Positions 16,357 to 24,432 of a DNA stretch of 64,000 bases are shown here, in pieces; positions within the stretch are counted from its first letter, which is position 1; each line of letters starts with the position of its first letter. The notes under the pieces were generated by a model. The model was not told the DNA's origin, ran no database searches, and worked only from the letters and a program-made list of their open reading frames with translations. A program made the position numbers and the translations under genes. Source of the stretch: Bacillota bacterium (GTDB lineage: Bacteria; Bacillota; Desulfotomaculia; Desulfotomaculales; Desulfohalotomaculaceae); contig VENI01000005.1 of NCBI GenBank assembly GCA_009711615.1, forward strand, positions 1 to 64,000, read 5' to 3'.

Positions 16357-18996
16357 TTATTTAATCTGAGCCTCAATAACTGAATATGATTTATCTATGG
16401 CTTCTTGAAGCTTGGAAGGATCTTTACCACCGGCTTGAGCCATATCTGGCCTGCCACCGCCACCACCGCCAACAATCTTGGCAATTTCTTTGATTGTGTT
16501 ACCAGCATGCACGCCTTTACTTAACACATCCTTTGTGGCCGCCGCAACCAGGCTTGCTTTACCACCCAAGTCTGCACCCAGCACCACCATTCCTGACCCT
16601 AGCTTATCGCGCAGCATGTCCGCCATGCTGCGAAGACCATCCATATCTTTTACGTCTACTGTCGCAGCCAGTACCTTAACGTTATTGATTTCTTTAACAT
16701 TATCTAAAATCCCAACTGCCTCTTGTTTGGCTAGTTTGTTCCTCAGGGATTCCAATTCCTGGCTCAATTCCTTAATTTTATCCTGTAGTCCTTGAACCTT
16801 TTTCACAGTTTCCTGGGGATAGGCTTTAACAATACCTGAAATTTGACTTAGCTGCTCGTCTTTTGACTCCAAATATCTTAAAAGCCCTCTGCCTGTTATC
16901 GCTTCAATGCGGCGCACACCAGAACCGATACTGCTTTCTGATAAAACCTTAAACAGGCCTACTTCTGCTGTGGTTGTTACATGGGTGCCCCCACACAACT
17001 CCAAACTGTAATCGCCCATTTTTACCACCCGGACATCCTGACTGTACTTTTCTCCAAAAAGTGCCATTGCACCCATTGACTTAGCTTTAGCAAGTGTTGT
17101 TTCAAAGGCATCCACTGGCAGGTTAGCTAACACTATATCGTTCACTATGTCCTCTATTCGCCGTAATTCTTCCGGAGTTAACGCAGTGAAGTGGGTGAAG
17201 TCAAAGCGCAAGCGATCAGGTTCCACCAATGAACCGGCTTGGTTAACGTGATCACCAAGTACTTCTTTTAATGCCTTGTGTACCAAGTGAGTGGCAGAGT
17301 GATTGCGTGCAACTTCGCTTCGACGTTTTTTATCCACCTCTACCTTTACTTTATCCTGACGTTTTAATATGCCGGACACTACTTTTCCTCGATGAACCAC
17401 AAAATTCTCCACCGGTTTGTATACTGAATATATGTCTACTTTGCATTGATTTCCAATTAAGAAACCGTGATCTGCAACTTGTCCTCCACCTTCTGCATAG
17501 CAGGGGGTGACATCCAGAATTATTTCTACTTCTTCGCCGGCTTCTGCCGATAATTCTTGCAGTTCGTCTTTAATTACAGCTAACACATTTGTTTCTATGT
17601 CTAACTGACCATAGCCCACAAAGTTAGTTTCACCATATTCCTCTTTTAGTGCTTTATACATGGCACTTCTCTCTGACAGATACTCTGTATCCTGCCGAGC
17701 ATTCCTGGCCCTATTCCTTTGTTCTTCCAGTGCATTGACAAAACCGTCTTCATCCACAATAAGCCCTTGTTCTTCAGCTATTTCTTTAGTCAGTTCAAGG
17801 GGAAATCCATAAGTATCGTACAGTTTAAAGGCATCAGTTCCAGTAATTTCTGTTTCACCCGCGGACTTGGCATCCTGCATTAATTGATTTAAAATTTCTG
17901 TTCCCTGTGCCAAAGTTTCTAGAAAACGTTCTTCTTCTGTACGGATAATTTGTACTATTTGCTCTTGCTTCTCTTTCAATTCGGGATAAGCATAGGCCAT
18001 TTTTTCAATAACAGAATTGGATACTTTATATAGGAAAGTGTCCTCCATACCTAATACTCGCCCAAAGCGAACCGCACGGCGAAGCAGTCGGCGAATCACA
18101 TATCCACGTCCTTCATTTGAAGGTAGTGCACCATCTCCTATAGCAAATGTAATAGCCCTGGTATGGTCAGCAATGACCTTTAATGCTAAGTCAGCATCAT
18201 TGTCATCCCCGTATTTTACCCTTACTAGAGTTGATGTAAAATCCATTATGTCCTTTAGTAGGTCAGTTTCAAAGTTAGTGGGGGCATTTTGTAGCACAGA
18301 TGCCACCCTTTCCAGACCCATTCCAGTATCTATACCCTTGCTTTCCAATGGTGAATAATTACCCTCTTCATCGCGGAAAAACTGGATAAACACCAAGTTC
18401 CAAATTTCCAAGTAGCGATCACAATCACACCCCACTTGGCAGTCATCACTACCGCAACTGCGCTCTGGACCTAAGTCTATGTATATTTCTGAACATGGAC
18501 CACAGGGGCCAACACCAATCTCCCAATAATTGGTATCTTTACCCATACGCACTATTTTATCTTCTGGAACCCCAACTTTTTTATGCCAAATATCATAGGC
18601 TTCATCATCGTTATTATATATTGTAATCCATAATTTATCTTGAGGCAGCTTTAAAACTTCGGTAACAAATTCCCAAGCCCATGGGATAGCATCCTCTTTA
18701 AAATAATCGCCAAAGGAAAAATTCCCGAGCATTTCAAAAAAAGTGTGATGACGAGCAGTCTTTCCCACTTCTTCTATATCCGGAGTTCGCAGACACTTCT
18801 GACAAGTGGTTACCCGTTTAGTCTCCGGGGTGGCTTGTCCTGTAAAATAAGGTTTAAAAGGTACCATGCCGGCGGCTGTCCACAAAATACTGGGGTCGTT
18901 GTGGGGAACCAGTGATGCACTTGGTAATATTTGATGGCCACGTTTCTCAAAAAACTTAAGAAACGCTTCTCTTATCTCACTACCAGTCAATATCAT
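16357..18996 (-). CDS. alaS: alanyl-tRNA synthetase
   Basis: This ~879-residue class II synthetase charges tRNA-Ala. The N-terminal catalytic core begins LTGSEIREAFLKFFEKRGHQ, with motif 2 near TCQKCLRTPDIEEVG. The editing domain has the zinc ligands HSATHLVH (about 567) and CGGTH (about 670). The C-terminal Ala domain has the Gly-rich GGGGGGRPDMAQAGG typical of AlaS. Two starts fit the GGAGG site: ATG 18996 (very close) and TTG 18990 (eight bases). No T-box was found ahead of it; instead a large palindromic repeat lies upstream. Confidence 0.97.
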   Translation of the reverse strand: MILTGSEIREAFLKFFEKRGHQILPSASLVPHNDPSILWTAAGMVPFKPYFTGQATPETKRVTTCQKCLRTPDIEEVGKTARHHTFFEMLGNFSFGDYFKEDAIPWAWEFVTEVLKLPQDKLWITIYNNDDEAYDIWHKKVGVPEDKIVRMGKDTNYWEIGVGPCGPCSEIYIDLGPERSCGSDDCQVGCDCDRYLEIWNLVFIQFFRDEEGNYSPLESKGIDTGMGLERVASVLQNAPTNFETDLLKDIMDFTSTLVRVKYGDDNDADLALKVIADHTRAITFAIGDGALPSNEGRGYVIRRLLRRAVRFGRVLGMEDTFLYKVSNSVIEKMAYAYPELKEKQEQIVQIIRTEEERFLETLAQGTEILNQLMQDAKSAGETEITGTDAFKLYDTYGFPLELTKEIAEEQGLIVDEDGFVNALEEQRNRARNARQDTEYLSERSAMYKALKEEYGETNFVGYGQLDIETNVLAVIKDELQELSAEAGEEVEIILDVTPCYAEGGGQVADHGFLIGNQCKVDIYSVYKPVENFVVHRGKVVSGILKRQDKVKVEVDKKRRSEVARNHSATHLVHKALKEVLGDHVNQAGSLVEPDRLRFDFTHFTALTPEELRRIEDIVNDIVLANLPVDAFETTLAKAKSMGAMALFGEKYSQDVRVVKMGDYSLELCGGTHVTTTAEVGLFKVLSESSIGSGVRRIEAITGRGLLRYLESKDEQLSQISGIVKAYPQETVKKVQGLQDKIKELSQELESLRNKLAKQEAVGILDNVKEINNVKVLAATVDVKDMDGLRSMADMLRDKLGSGMVVLGADLGGKASLVAAATKDVLSKGVHAGNTIKEIAKIVGGGGGGRPDMAQAGGKDPSKLQEAIDKSYSVIEAQIK

Positions 18997-19027
18997 AACC
19001 TCCAATCACTCTCTTTTAATAAACGTT

Positions 19028-19170
19028 CGAAAAGGAGCACGATAGACACGAAAAGTTCAAGGCGGCGCTGGCTTTGAGGAGCGGAGCGTATATATAATAC
19101 GTGAGCACCGCAAAAGCCAAGCCAACGCAGAAATTTGAAGTGGATTTCGCGCGGACTTTTCGAACTTCCT
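19028..19170. repeat. long imperfect palindrome upstream of alaS (MITE-like)
   Basis: Outer arms CGAAAAGTTC (from about 19049) and GGACTTTTCG (to about 19161), inner arms GGCTTTGAGGAGCGGAGCG and CGTGAGCACCGCAAAAGCC, and an ATATATAATA centre form one extended inverted repeat. It is GC-richer than its surroundings and contains no convincing gene. It looks like a dispersed intergenic element and occupies most of the alaS 5' untranslated region. Confidence 0.65.
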
Positions 19171-19184
19171 CTTATGGTAATAAA

Positions 19185-19223
19185 AAACCTTCCCTCCCAA
19201 GATCCTATAGGGCGGAAAGGTTT
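19185..19223 (-). terminator. intrinsic terminator of the AI-2E-type permease gene
   Basis: On the minus strand AAACCTTTCC pairs with GGGAAGGTTT (one G-U) and is followed by six T. Confidence 0.8.
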
Positions 19224-19284
19224 CAGCAGACTCATTCAATGGTAATTATATAGAAAATTGCCTTATCATGTCAAGAATTACTCA

Positions 19285-20325
19285 TTAATCAGGCTGCAGT
19301 ATTATTTGTTTATAAGCAAATGCAATTAATATTTTTATTATTGCTGCTAGTGGGACAGCAAGAAGCATACCCGTTACCCCTGATAGCTTTGCCCCTGCCA
19401 CTAACACCAAAATAATTATAAGTGGGTTTAAACCTACACTTTCACCTAACACCTTAGGAGCAACCACATTTCCTTCCAATTGCTGTACAATTAATATTGC
19501 CAGAATAACCTTTAGTACTAGCCACTTTGAGTGCAGCAGAGCAATTCCAACTGCAGGTACAGCGCCTATTAAAGGCCCAAAGTATGGTATCAGTTCCGCT
19601 ATCCCTGCCACAATGCCTAGCATCACACTGTATTCAACACCTAACAAGGCCATGGCCACCGCACTCATTAGACCCACCAGCAGCATTAAAATTAAATGTC
19701 CTCGTATGAAACTAGTCAGTACTGTATTAACCTGCCTGCCCAATTGCCACAGATAAGAAAACTTATGTTCCGGTAGCCAATTTGCAATTTCTTCCTTGAT
19801 ATTGTCTAGGTCCTTTAATATATAAAAGGCTAACACAGGGGCTAATATGATGTTAAAAGTGTATCGAACAAGGTTTAAAATTGCCTGTACCGCATCTTCC
19901 AGTATACCTTGCAATTGAAACTCCATTTGAGAAATCTGCTCATTTATAGCATGGCGCATACCCTCAGGAAGTTCTGTTCTGTAGTAGCTGTCCTGAATAT
20001 CGCCTACCAAGAATTCCACCTGGGCAGTATATACAGGGAGCATATCCACTAACAGATGCAACTGACTTACCAAGCGCGGTATGCCATACATTAACACTGC
20101 TGCAACAACAATTAATATGCCGGTATAAGCAAGTAGTATAGCCACCACCCGCGGGGCACCTCGGGACTCCATTAAATACACTAGGGGATGGAGCAAATAA
20201 ACCAAAACTAATGTTAATATAAAAGTTAAAAAAAGCCCCCGTAGTAAATAAACAAAAAATACGCTGGCCAGCATCAGTAAAGCATAAAATGTGTAGCGAT
20301 ATATAGTTTCTCTATTCTTTAGCAT
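19285..20325 (-). CDS. AI-2E family (PerM/UPF0118) transporter
   Basis: This ~346-residue membrane protein has about seven to eight hydrophobic segments: two N-terminal pairs, a soluble stretch (about 60-150) and a C-terminal half. The family-typical features are YFGPLIGAVPAVGIALL and a final block with EGNVVAPKVLGESVGLNPL. Members export diverse small molecules or ions; the substrate here is unknown. ATG 20325 is favoured by the upstream GGTGA; tandem GTG codons 12-15 bases earlier are possible. It lies between two small genes and alaS, in the same direction. Confidence 0.88.
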   Translation of the reverse strand: MLKNRETIYRYTFYALLMLASVFFVYLLRGLFLTFILTLVLVYLLHPLVYLMESRGAPRVVAILLAYTGILIVVAAVLMYGIPRLVSQLHLLVDMLPVYTAQVEFLVGDIQDSYYRTELPEGMRHAINEQISQMEFQLQGILEDAVQAILNLVRYTFNIILAPVLAFYILKDLDNIKEEIANWLPEHKFSYLWQLGRQVNTVLTSFIRGHLILMLLVGLMSAVAMALLGVEYSVMLGIVAGIAELIPYFGPLIGAVPAVGIALLHSKWLVLKVILAILIVQQLEGNVVAPKVLGESVGLNPLIIILVLVAGAKLSGVTGMLLAVPLAAIIKILIAFAYKQIILQPD

Positions 20326-20346
20326 TTTACATTTCACCACTATAAG

Positions 20347-20374
20347 AAAAAGTGAGGCTATTACCTCACTTTTT
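20347..20374. terminator. bidirectional hairpin
   Basis: AAAAAGTGAGG pairs with CCTCACTTTTT around a 6-nt loop, with T/A runs built into the stem. It follows the small gene at 20377-20553 on the minus strand. Confidence 0.85.
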
Positions 20375-20376
20375 CA

Positions 20377-20553
20377 TTACTTGATCATGTCCCTAACAGT
20401 CTTAGAAACCCCTCTTATCATCCGATTGGCCTGCCTGCGACGCCGGGGTCCCATTGAAAAACGGCGATTTTTGCGGTCATTACCCATATACATCTTCATA
20501 GTAGCACCGATAATACTTCCAGCTATTATTCCACGCCAGAATCCTCCTCGCAT
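20377..20553 (-). CDS. small basic glycine-rich membrane-anchored protein
   Basis: This 58-residue protein of unknown function has one short hydrophobic, glycine-rich helix (GIIAGSIIGATMKMYMG) followed by a strongly basic tail (RKNRRF, RRRRQANR). The layout is YtxH-like: a short membrane anchor with a charged cytoplasmic tail. GAGGGGGTGA precedes two ATGs; the second (20553) has the better spacing. The gene has its own terminator and lies between a zinc-ribbon gene and the permease gene. Probably real on the basis of the ribosome binding site and terminator. Confidence 0.65.
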   Translation of the reverse strand: MRGGFWRGIIAGSIIGATMKMYMGNDRKNRRFSMGPRRRRQANRMIRGVSKTVRDMIK

Positions 20554-20580
20554 AGCCATTCACCCCCTCTATAAGTCAAA

Positions 20581-20757
20581 CTACAGCAACATGTTTTGGT
20601 TCGCGGGATCAAAAGCAACCAGGCTGCCATCTTCTGCAACCTCGTAAATTTGTACACCTTCTTTGTTCTTACGGTACTCTAAACAGCAGTCCCAGCAATA
20701 ATACTGTTCGACCCCTATTTTCCCTGTGGCTTTACCTCCACATACAGGACAATTCAT
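20581..20757 (-). CDS. small zinc-ribbon protein
   Basis: This 58-residue protein has two CxxC pairs (CPVCGG near residue 3; CWDCCLEYR near 23), which should bind one zinc ion. The rest has no recognised domain. AAAGGAGG lies ten bases before ATG 20757; an earlier TTG falls inside that site and was rejected. It is in line with mnmA upstream and may be co-expressed, although an intrinsic terminator separates them. Function unknown. Confidence 0.75.
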   Translation of the reverse strand: MNCPVCGGKATGKIGVEQYYCWDCCLEYRKNKEGVQIYEVAEDGSLVAFDPANQNMLL

Positions 20758-20875
20758 ACAGGGTCCTCCTTTCAAAATCTCTCTAACAGTATTTTTGCCA
20801 GTAAATATATAATTAATGCAATTTTTCAGATACCACTATGGTTTTTACTAAATATCTTTAACTTCTAAATAAATA

Positions 20876-20911
20876 AAAAGCAGGGCTTGTCTAATTGCAA
20901 GCTCTGCTTTT
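20876..20911 (-). terminator. terminator of the isc-mnmA operon
   Basis: AAAAGCAGGGCTTG pairs with CAAGCTCTGCTTTT (one G-U), followed on the minus strand by TATTTATTT. Confidence 0.85.
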
Positions 20912-20934
20912 ATTTTATACCCATTCTGAATTCT

Positions 20935-22044
20935 TCATTCTTCATTTTTAATTTTAATCTTATCTTCAATTATTCCCCCGCCCACCAAATAGTCTCCTTG
21001 GTAAAATACCACAGATTGTCCAGGTGTTATTGCCCTTTGTGGGTGTTCAAAGGATACCCTTACCTTTTCATCTGTGATTGGACTAATTGTGGCAGGATAA
21101 GGCTTTGAGTTGTATCTTATTTGCGCCTCTATCTGAACAGGCTCGGTTAATTGGCTAAACAAAACAAAATTATTATCATGGGATACAAGTTCTTTAGTAA
21201 AAATGGCTTCTTCTGGCCCCAAAACAACGGCATTGCGTTCAGGATCAATATCTACCACATAAAGTCTACTGCCTGTGGCAATACCCAAACCGCGGCGCTG
21301 GCCAATGGTATAATGAGGTATACCCTGGTGTTCACCCAGTACGTTACCCTCTAGATCTAGAAACGGTCCCTTTCTAAAACCACCGCCGGTGTGTTCTTCC
21401 AAAAAATTGCGGTAGTTATTATCTGGTACAAAACATATTTCCTGGCTTTCTGGTTTTGAAGCTGTGGCTAAGCCCAGTTCTCTAGCCATTTGCCGAACTT
21501 CATCCTTAGTATACTTTGATAGGGGCATTAATGTGTGAGCTATCTGATCTTGAGTCATGTTATATAAAACATAGGTCTGGTCTTTTTTCTCATCTACTGC
21601 TTTTCTAATCACCCAACGCCCATGTTCTTCGGAGTATCCAAGGCGAGCATAATGACCGGTGGCAACATAATCCGCACCCAGCGCCCTTGACTTGTTCAGT
21701 AGTGCTTCAAATTTCACATAACGATTGCATGCAATACAGGGGTTAGGAGTTCGCCCATTTAGATATTCCTGTGCAAAGTAATCTATTACTGTCTTCTCAA
21801 ATATATCTCGAAAATTTAATACGTAAAAAGGAATACCCAACTTGTCTGCCACCCGTCTGGCATCATCCACTGCCGTAAGTGAACAGCAACCGACATAGTC
21901 ATCTTCAACTACAGTTACATCGGGGTCCCATATTTGCATAGTTACCCCAATGCATTCATAACCCTCTTGCTGCAGCAAAGCGGCGGTGACAGAACTGTCT
22001 ACGCCGCCGCTCATGGCCACAACAACTTTCTTTTTATTATTCAA
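20935..22044 (-). CDS. mnmA: tRNA-specific 2-thiouridylase MnmA
   Basis: This 369-residue enzyme thiolates U34 of tRNA-Glu, -Gln and -Lys with sulfur from cysteine desulfurase. The PP-loop is AMSGGVDSSVTAALL (9-23). The two catalytic cysteines are in PNPCIACN (~100) and SQEICFVPD (~200). TTG 22044 is chosen because AGGTGA is six bases upstream and the reading MNNKKKVVVAMSGG has the normal length. The last codons (about KIKIKNEE) lie in an AT-rich dispersed repeat, suggesting the original C-terminus was replaced. Its position behind iscS and iscU fits its sulfur supply. Confidence 0.97.
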   Translation of the reverse strand: MNNKKKVVVAMSGGVDSSVTAALLQQEGYECIGVTMQIWDPDVTVVEDDYVGCCSLTAVDDARRVADKLGIPFYVLNFRDIFEKTVIDYFAQEYLNGRTPNPCIACNRYVKFEALLNKSRALGADYVATGHYARLGYSEEHGRWVIRKAVDEKKDQTYVLYNMTQDQIAHTLMPLSKYTKDEVRQMARELGLATASKPESQEICFVPDNNYRNFLEEHTGGGFRKGPFLDLEGNVLGEHQGIPHYTIGQRRGLGIATGSRLYVVDIDPERNAVVLGPEEAIFTKELVSHDNNFVLFSQLTEPVQIEAQIRYNSKPYPATISPITDEKVRVSFEHPQRAITPGQSVVFYQGDYLVGGGIIEDKIKIKNEE

Positions 22045-22054
22045 ATTATTTCAC

Positions 22055-22429
22055 CTACGCACCTTGTTGTTTTTTACGATAATCCTCTACTGCAGCGTGT
22101 AGTGCATCGGCAGCCAAATTAGAGCAATGCATTTTCTGAGGAGGTAGCCCATCCAACTCTTCAGCCACTGATTTATTGGTAATTTTCAATGCCTCATCCA
22201 ATGTCTTTTCCTTAGCCATTTCTGTGACCATGCTACTGGTGGCAATAGCTGCCCCACAGCCAAAAGTTTGAAACTTAATGTCTTTAATACGGTCACCTTC
22301 AATTTTTAAATATATCTTCATAATATCCCCACAACTAGGGTTGCCTACCTGACCTACTGCATCTGCCTCATTCATCTCTCCCACATTTCTCGGGTTAGTA
22401 AAATGATCCATCACTTTTTCACTGTACAT
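22055..22429 (-). CDS. iscU: Fe-S cluster scaffold IscU/NifU-N
   Basis: This 124-residue scaffold assembles Fe-S clusters. The three cluster-binding cysteines are visible in NPSCGD (~34), FGCGAA (~58) and KMHCSNL (~101), with the conserved Asp in SCGD. It is encoded between iscS (37 bp upstream) and mnmA (10 bp downstream), so it belongs to the same operon. GGGGGAGG precedes ATG 22429. The start MYSEKVMDHFTNPRNVG is canonical for the family. Confidence 0.96.
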   Translation of the reverse strand: MYSEKVMDHFTNPRNVGEMNEADAVGQVGNPSCGDIMKIYLKIEGDRIKDIKFQTFGCGAAIATSSMVTEMAKEKTLDEALKITNKSVAEELDGLPPQKMHCSNLAADALHAAVEDYRKKQQGA

Positions 22430-22466
22430 AGTATTATCCTCCCCCAGGTCATATTATTATAATTTA

Positions 22467-23678
22467 CTAATGATTCTCCTCACAGGAAGCACACCCGCAT
22501 GGTGTACAGGCACCGGAGGCCAAAGGCGACATTTTTCTAAGCCGCTCTATTATGGGGATCAAATTGTCTACAAAGTAATCCACATCTTCTTCGGTGTTGT
22601 ATTTACCCATGGTAATGCGCAAGCTGCCGTGGGCAATTTCTTTTGGTATTCCCATGGCTAGCAGTACGTGAGAAGGTTCCAGCGAACCGGAAGTACAGGC
22701 TGATCCACTGGATATTGCTATACCCTGCATATCCAGGGAAAGTAACATGGACTCACCTTCAATATAATCAAAACAGAAACTTGCATGTCCCGGCAGGCAG
22801 TTGTCTGGATCTCCATTCAGCCGGGTATTGGGGATATTGTGCAATATCTTGTCCACAAGCTTTTTCCGCATCTTGGTTAGCCTTTCCGCCTCTTGTTCCC
22901 TGTTCTCAGTTACCTTTTCAATGGCTTTTCCCAATCCAATAATACCCGGTGCATTTTCAGTTCCCGGACGGCGGCGTCGCTCCTGACCACCACCATACAT
23001 TATTGGCTGCCACCAGGTGCCTCGACGAAGGTACATAGCACCTATAGCTTTGGGACCATAAATTTTATGTCCAGACAAGGTGAGAATGTCCACATTTAAA
23101 TCATCAACATTAACCGGCAGTTTGCCAATACTTTGTACTGCATCGGTGTGAAAAATAATTTTACGATCTTGCTCTTTTAGCATTTTGCCAATATCGGCTA
23201 TGGGCATAATTGTACCCACTTCATTATTAGCATGCATTATGGAAACCAATATGGTTTGTTCTGTTAATGCATTTTTTACATCTTCAACACTTACCCTGCC
23301 ATATTGATCCACAGGCAACACTGTAACCTCAAAGCCTTCTTTGGCCAACTGTTGACAGGTGGAAAGTACGGCGTGGTGTTCCACTGAAGTGGTAATAATG
23401 TGATTACCCTTTTGTTTATTAATGTGAGCTGCACCACGCAATGCCATGTTAGCAGCTTCAGTGCCACCACTACAAAAGGCAATTTCCCCCACATGGGATG
23501 CACCAATGGCTTTTGTCACCTGCTCCCTGGCCTGCTCTAAAGGTTTCTTTACTTCTCTTCCGAAGCCGTGTACACTGGAAGGATTACCAAAATGATCTGT
23601 CATGTACTTCATCACTAGCTCTGCCACTTCAGGATCTACTGGGGTGGTGGCTGCATGATCAAAATAAACTCTGCGCAT
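22467..23678 (-). CDS. iscS: cysteine desulfurase (IscS/NifS)
   Basis: This 403-residue PLP enzyme converts cysteine to alanine and a protein persulfide used for Fe-S clusters and tRNA thiolation. The N-terminus YFDHAATTPVDPEV is canonical, the PLP lysine lies in LSGHKIYGPKAIG, and the persulfide cysteine is in SSGSACTSGSLEPSHVL. The C-terminus has an extra cysteine-rich tail (CTPCGCASCEENH) with four cysteines, perhaps for metal or sulfur binding. GAGGAGG is eight bases before ATG 23678. It is the second gene of the iscR-iscS-iscU-mnmA operon. Confidence 0.97.
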   Translation of the reverse strand: MRRVYFDHAATTPVDPEVAELVMKYMTDHFGNPSSVHGFGREVKKPLEQAREQVTKAIGASHVGEIAFCSGGTEAANMALRGAAHINKQKGNHIITTSVEHHAVLSTCQQLAKEGFEVTVLPVDQYGRVSVEDVKNALTEQTILVSIMHANNEVGTIMPIADIGKMLKEQDRKIIFHTDAVQSIGKLPVNVDDLNVDILTLSGHKIYGPKAIGAMYLRRGTWWQPIMYGGGQERRRRPGTENAPGIIGLGKAIEKVTENREQEAERLTKMRKKLVDKILHNIPNTRLNGDPDNCLPGHASFCFDYIEGESMLLSLDMQGIAISSGSACTSGSLEPSHVLLAMGIPKEIAHGSLRITMGKYNTEEDVDYFVDNLIPIIERLRKMSPLASGACTPCGCASCEENH

Positions 23679-23707
23679 GATGAATGCCTCCTCTTTTGCT
23701 GGTTACT

Positions 23708-24142
23708 TTACTTCCGTAACTGATCTATTTCTTTAGCTTCCCGGCACATATCGGCTAAACTGATTGAGTCCAGTACATCGGATATACTGTCTCTTACTTT
23801 AGCCCAAACATTTCTGGAAATACAGTAATTGAATTGATCACAATCACCGATATACTCTTCACTAACACATTCCAAGGGCGCTATTGGTCCTTCCAATACC
23901 CTGACTACATCACCAACAGTAATTTCTTCTGGAGGTTTAGCTAAAATATAACCACCTTGGGCCCCGCGTACACTCCTTACAAGTCCCGCTTTACGTAAGG
24001 CGGCAATTAGTTGTTCCAGGTAATTTTCCGAAAGTCGTTGGCGTTCTGCCACTGTTTTCAAAGGTATTGGATCATTACTATAATGAAGAGCTAAATCATA
24101 CATTGCTTTTAAACCATAGTGCCCTTTGGTGGATAATTTCAA
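23708..24142 (-). CDS. iscR: Rrf2-family regulator, IscR-like
   Basis: This 144-residue Rrf2 winged-helix regulator has an N-terminal DNA-binding region (MKLSTKGHYGLKAMYDLA; wing with GAQGGYILAKP). Three cysteines in LECVSEEYIGDCDQFNYC are spaced like the cluster ligands of IscR/CymR-type proteins, so a [2Fe-2S] sensor is likely. TTG 24142 is the start (GGAGG seven bases upstream). It heads the isc operon and probably represses it through the CCCTAGT-N5-ACTAGGG palindrome just upstream. Confidence 0.93.
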   Translation of the reverse strand: MKLSTKGHYGLKAMYDLALHYSNDPIPLKTVAERQRLSENYLEQLIAALRKAGLVRSVRGAQGGYILAKPPEEITVGDVVRVLEGPIAPLECVSEEYIGDCDQFNYCISRNVWAKVRDSISDVLDSISLADMCREAKEIDQLRK

Positions 24143-24165
24143 GAAACCACCTCCGGCTCATTATT

Positions 24166-24246
24166 CCCTAGTTTATTACTAGGGATTTAACCTGATCATA
24201 TATTAGCATAGCCTAATATTACCTGTCAATAAAAATCCCTAGTGCA
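24166..24246 (-). promoter_or_regulatory. isc operon promoter with CCCTAGT palindromic operator
   Basis: On the minus strand TTGACA (24224-24229), 18 nt, TAATAT (24200-24205) form the promoter. A perfect palindrome CCCTAGT-N5-ACTAGGG (24166-24184) lies just downstream of the start, and a half-site CACTAGGGAT lies just upstream of the -35 (24236-24245). Two related sites flanking the promoter suggest autoregulation by the Rrf2 protein. The remaining ~150 bp to rarA holds only AT-rich sequence and a dispersed repeat. Confidence 0.65.
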
Positions 24247-24392
24247 ACAGTTGGTTTTTTTGTTTTAGAAAATCACAACCATTCATTGTAAGTTTTAACC
24301 ATTTTTCTTTTGACGTTTTGTAAATACCCAAGCATTCGGAATTCGGGCCAGCGCACCTCCCGCCAACCAGCAAGTCTTTAAATGTTTTCTCC

Positions 24393-24432
24393 TGGTTTCT
24401 TATTCTGACTCCTGACTTCTCACTCCTGAGTA
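24393..24432. repeat. dispersed TGACTCC repeat at the 3' end of rarA
   Basis: TTATTCTGACTCCTGACTTCTCACTCCTGAG is a half-copy of the GGAGTCAGAAT element. It overlaps the last codons and stop of rarA. Confidence 0.7.

Noticed and set aside
19006-19225. T-box in front of alaS
   Set aside because: The AGGGTGGnACCGCG core is absent; the hairpin at 19185 is explained as the terminator of the preceding gene.
18993-19235. Open frames (80 and 60 codons) upstream of alaS
   Set aside because: They run through the palindromic repeat and the permease terminator and have no ribosome binding site.
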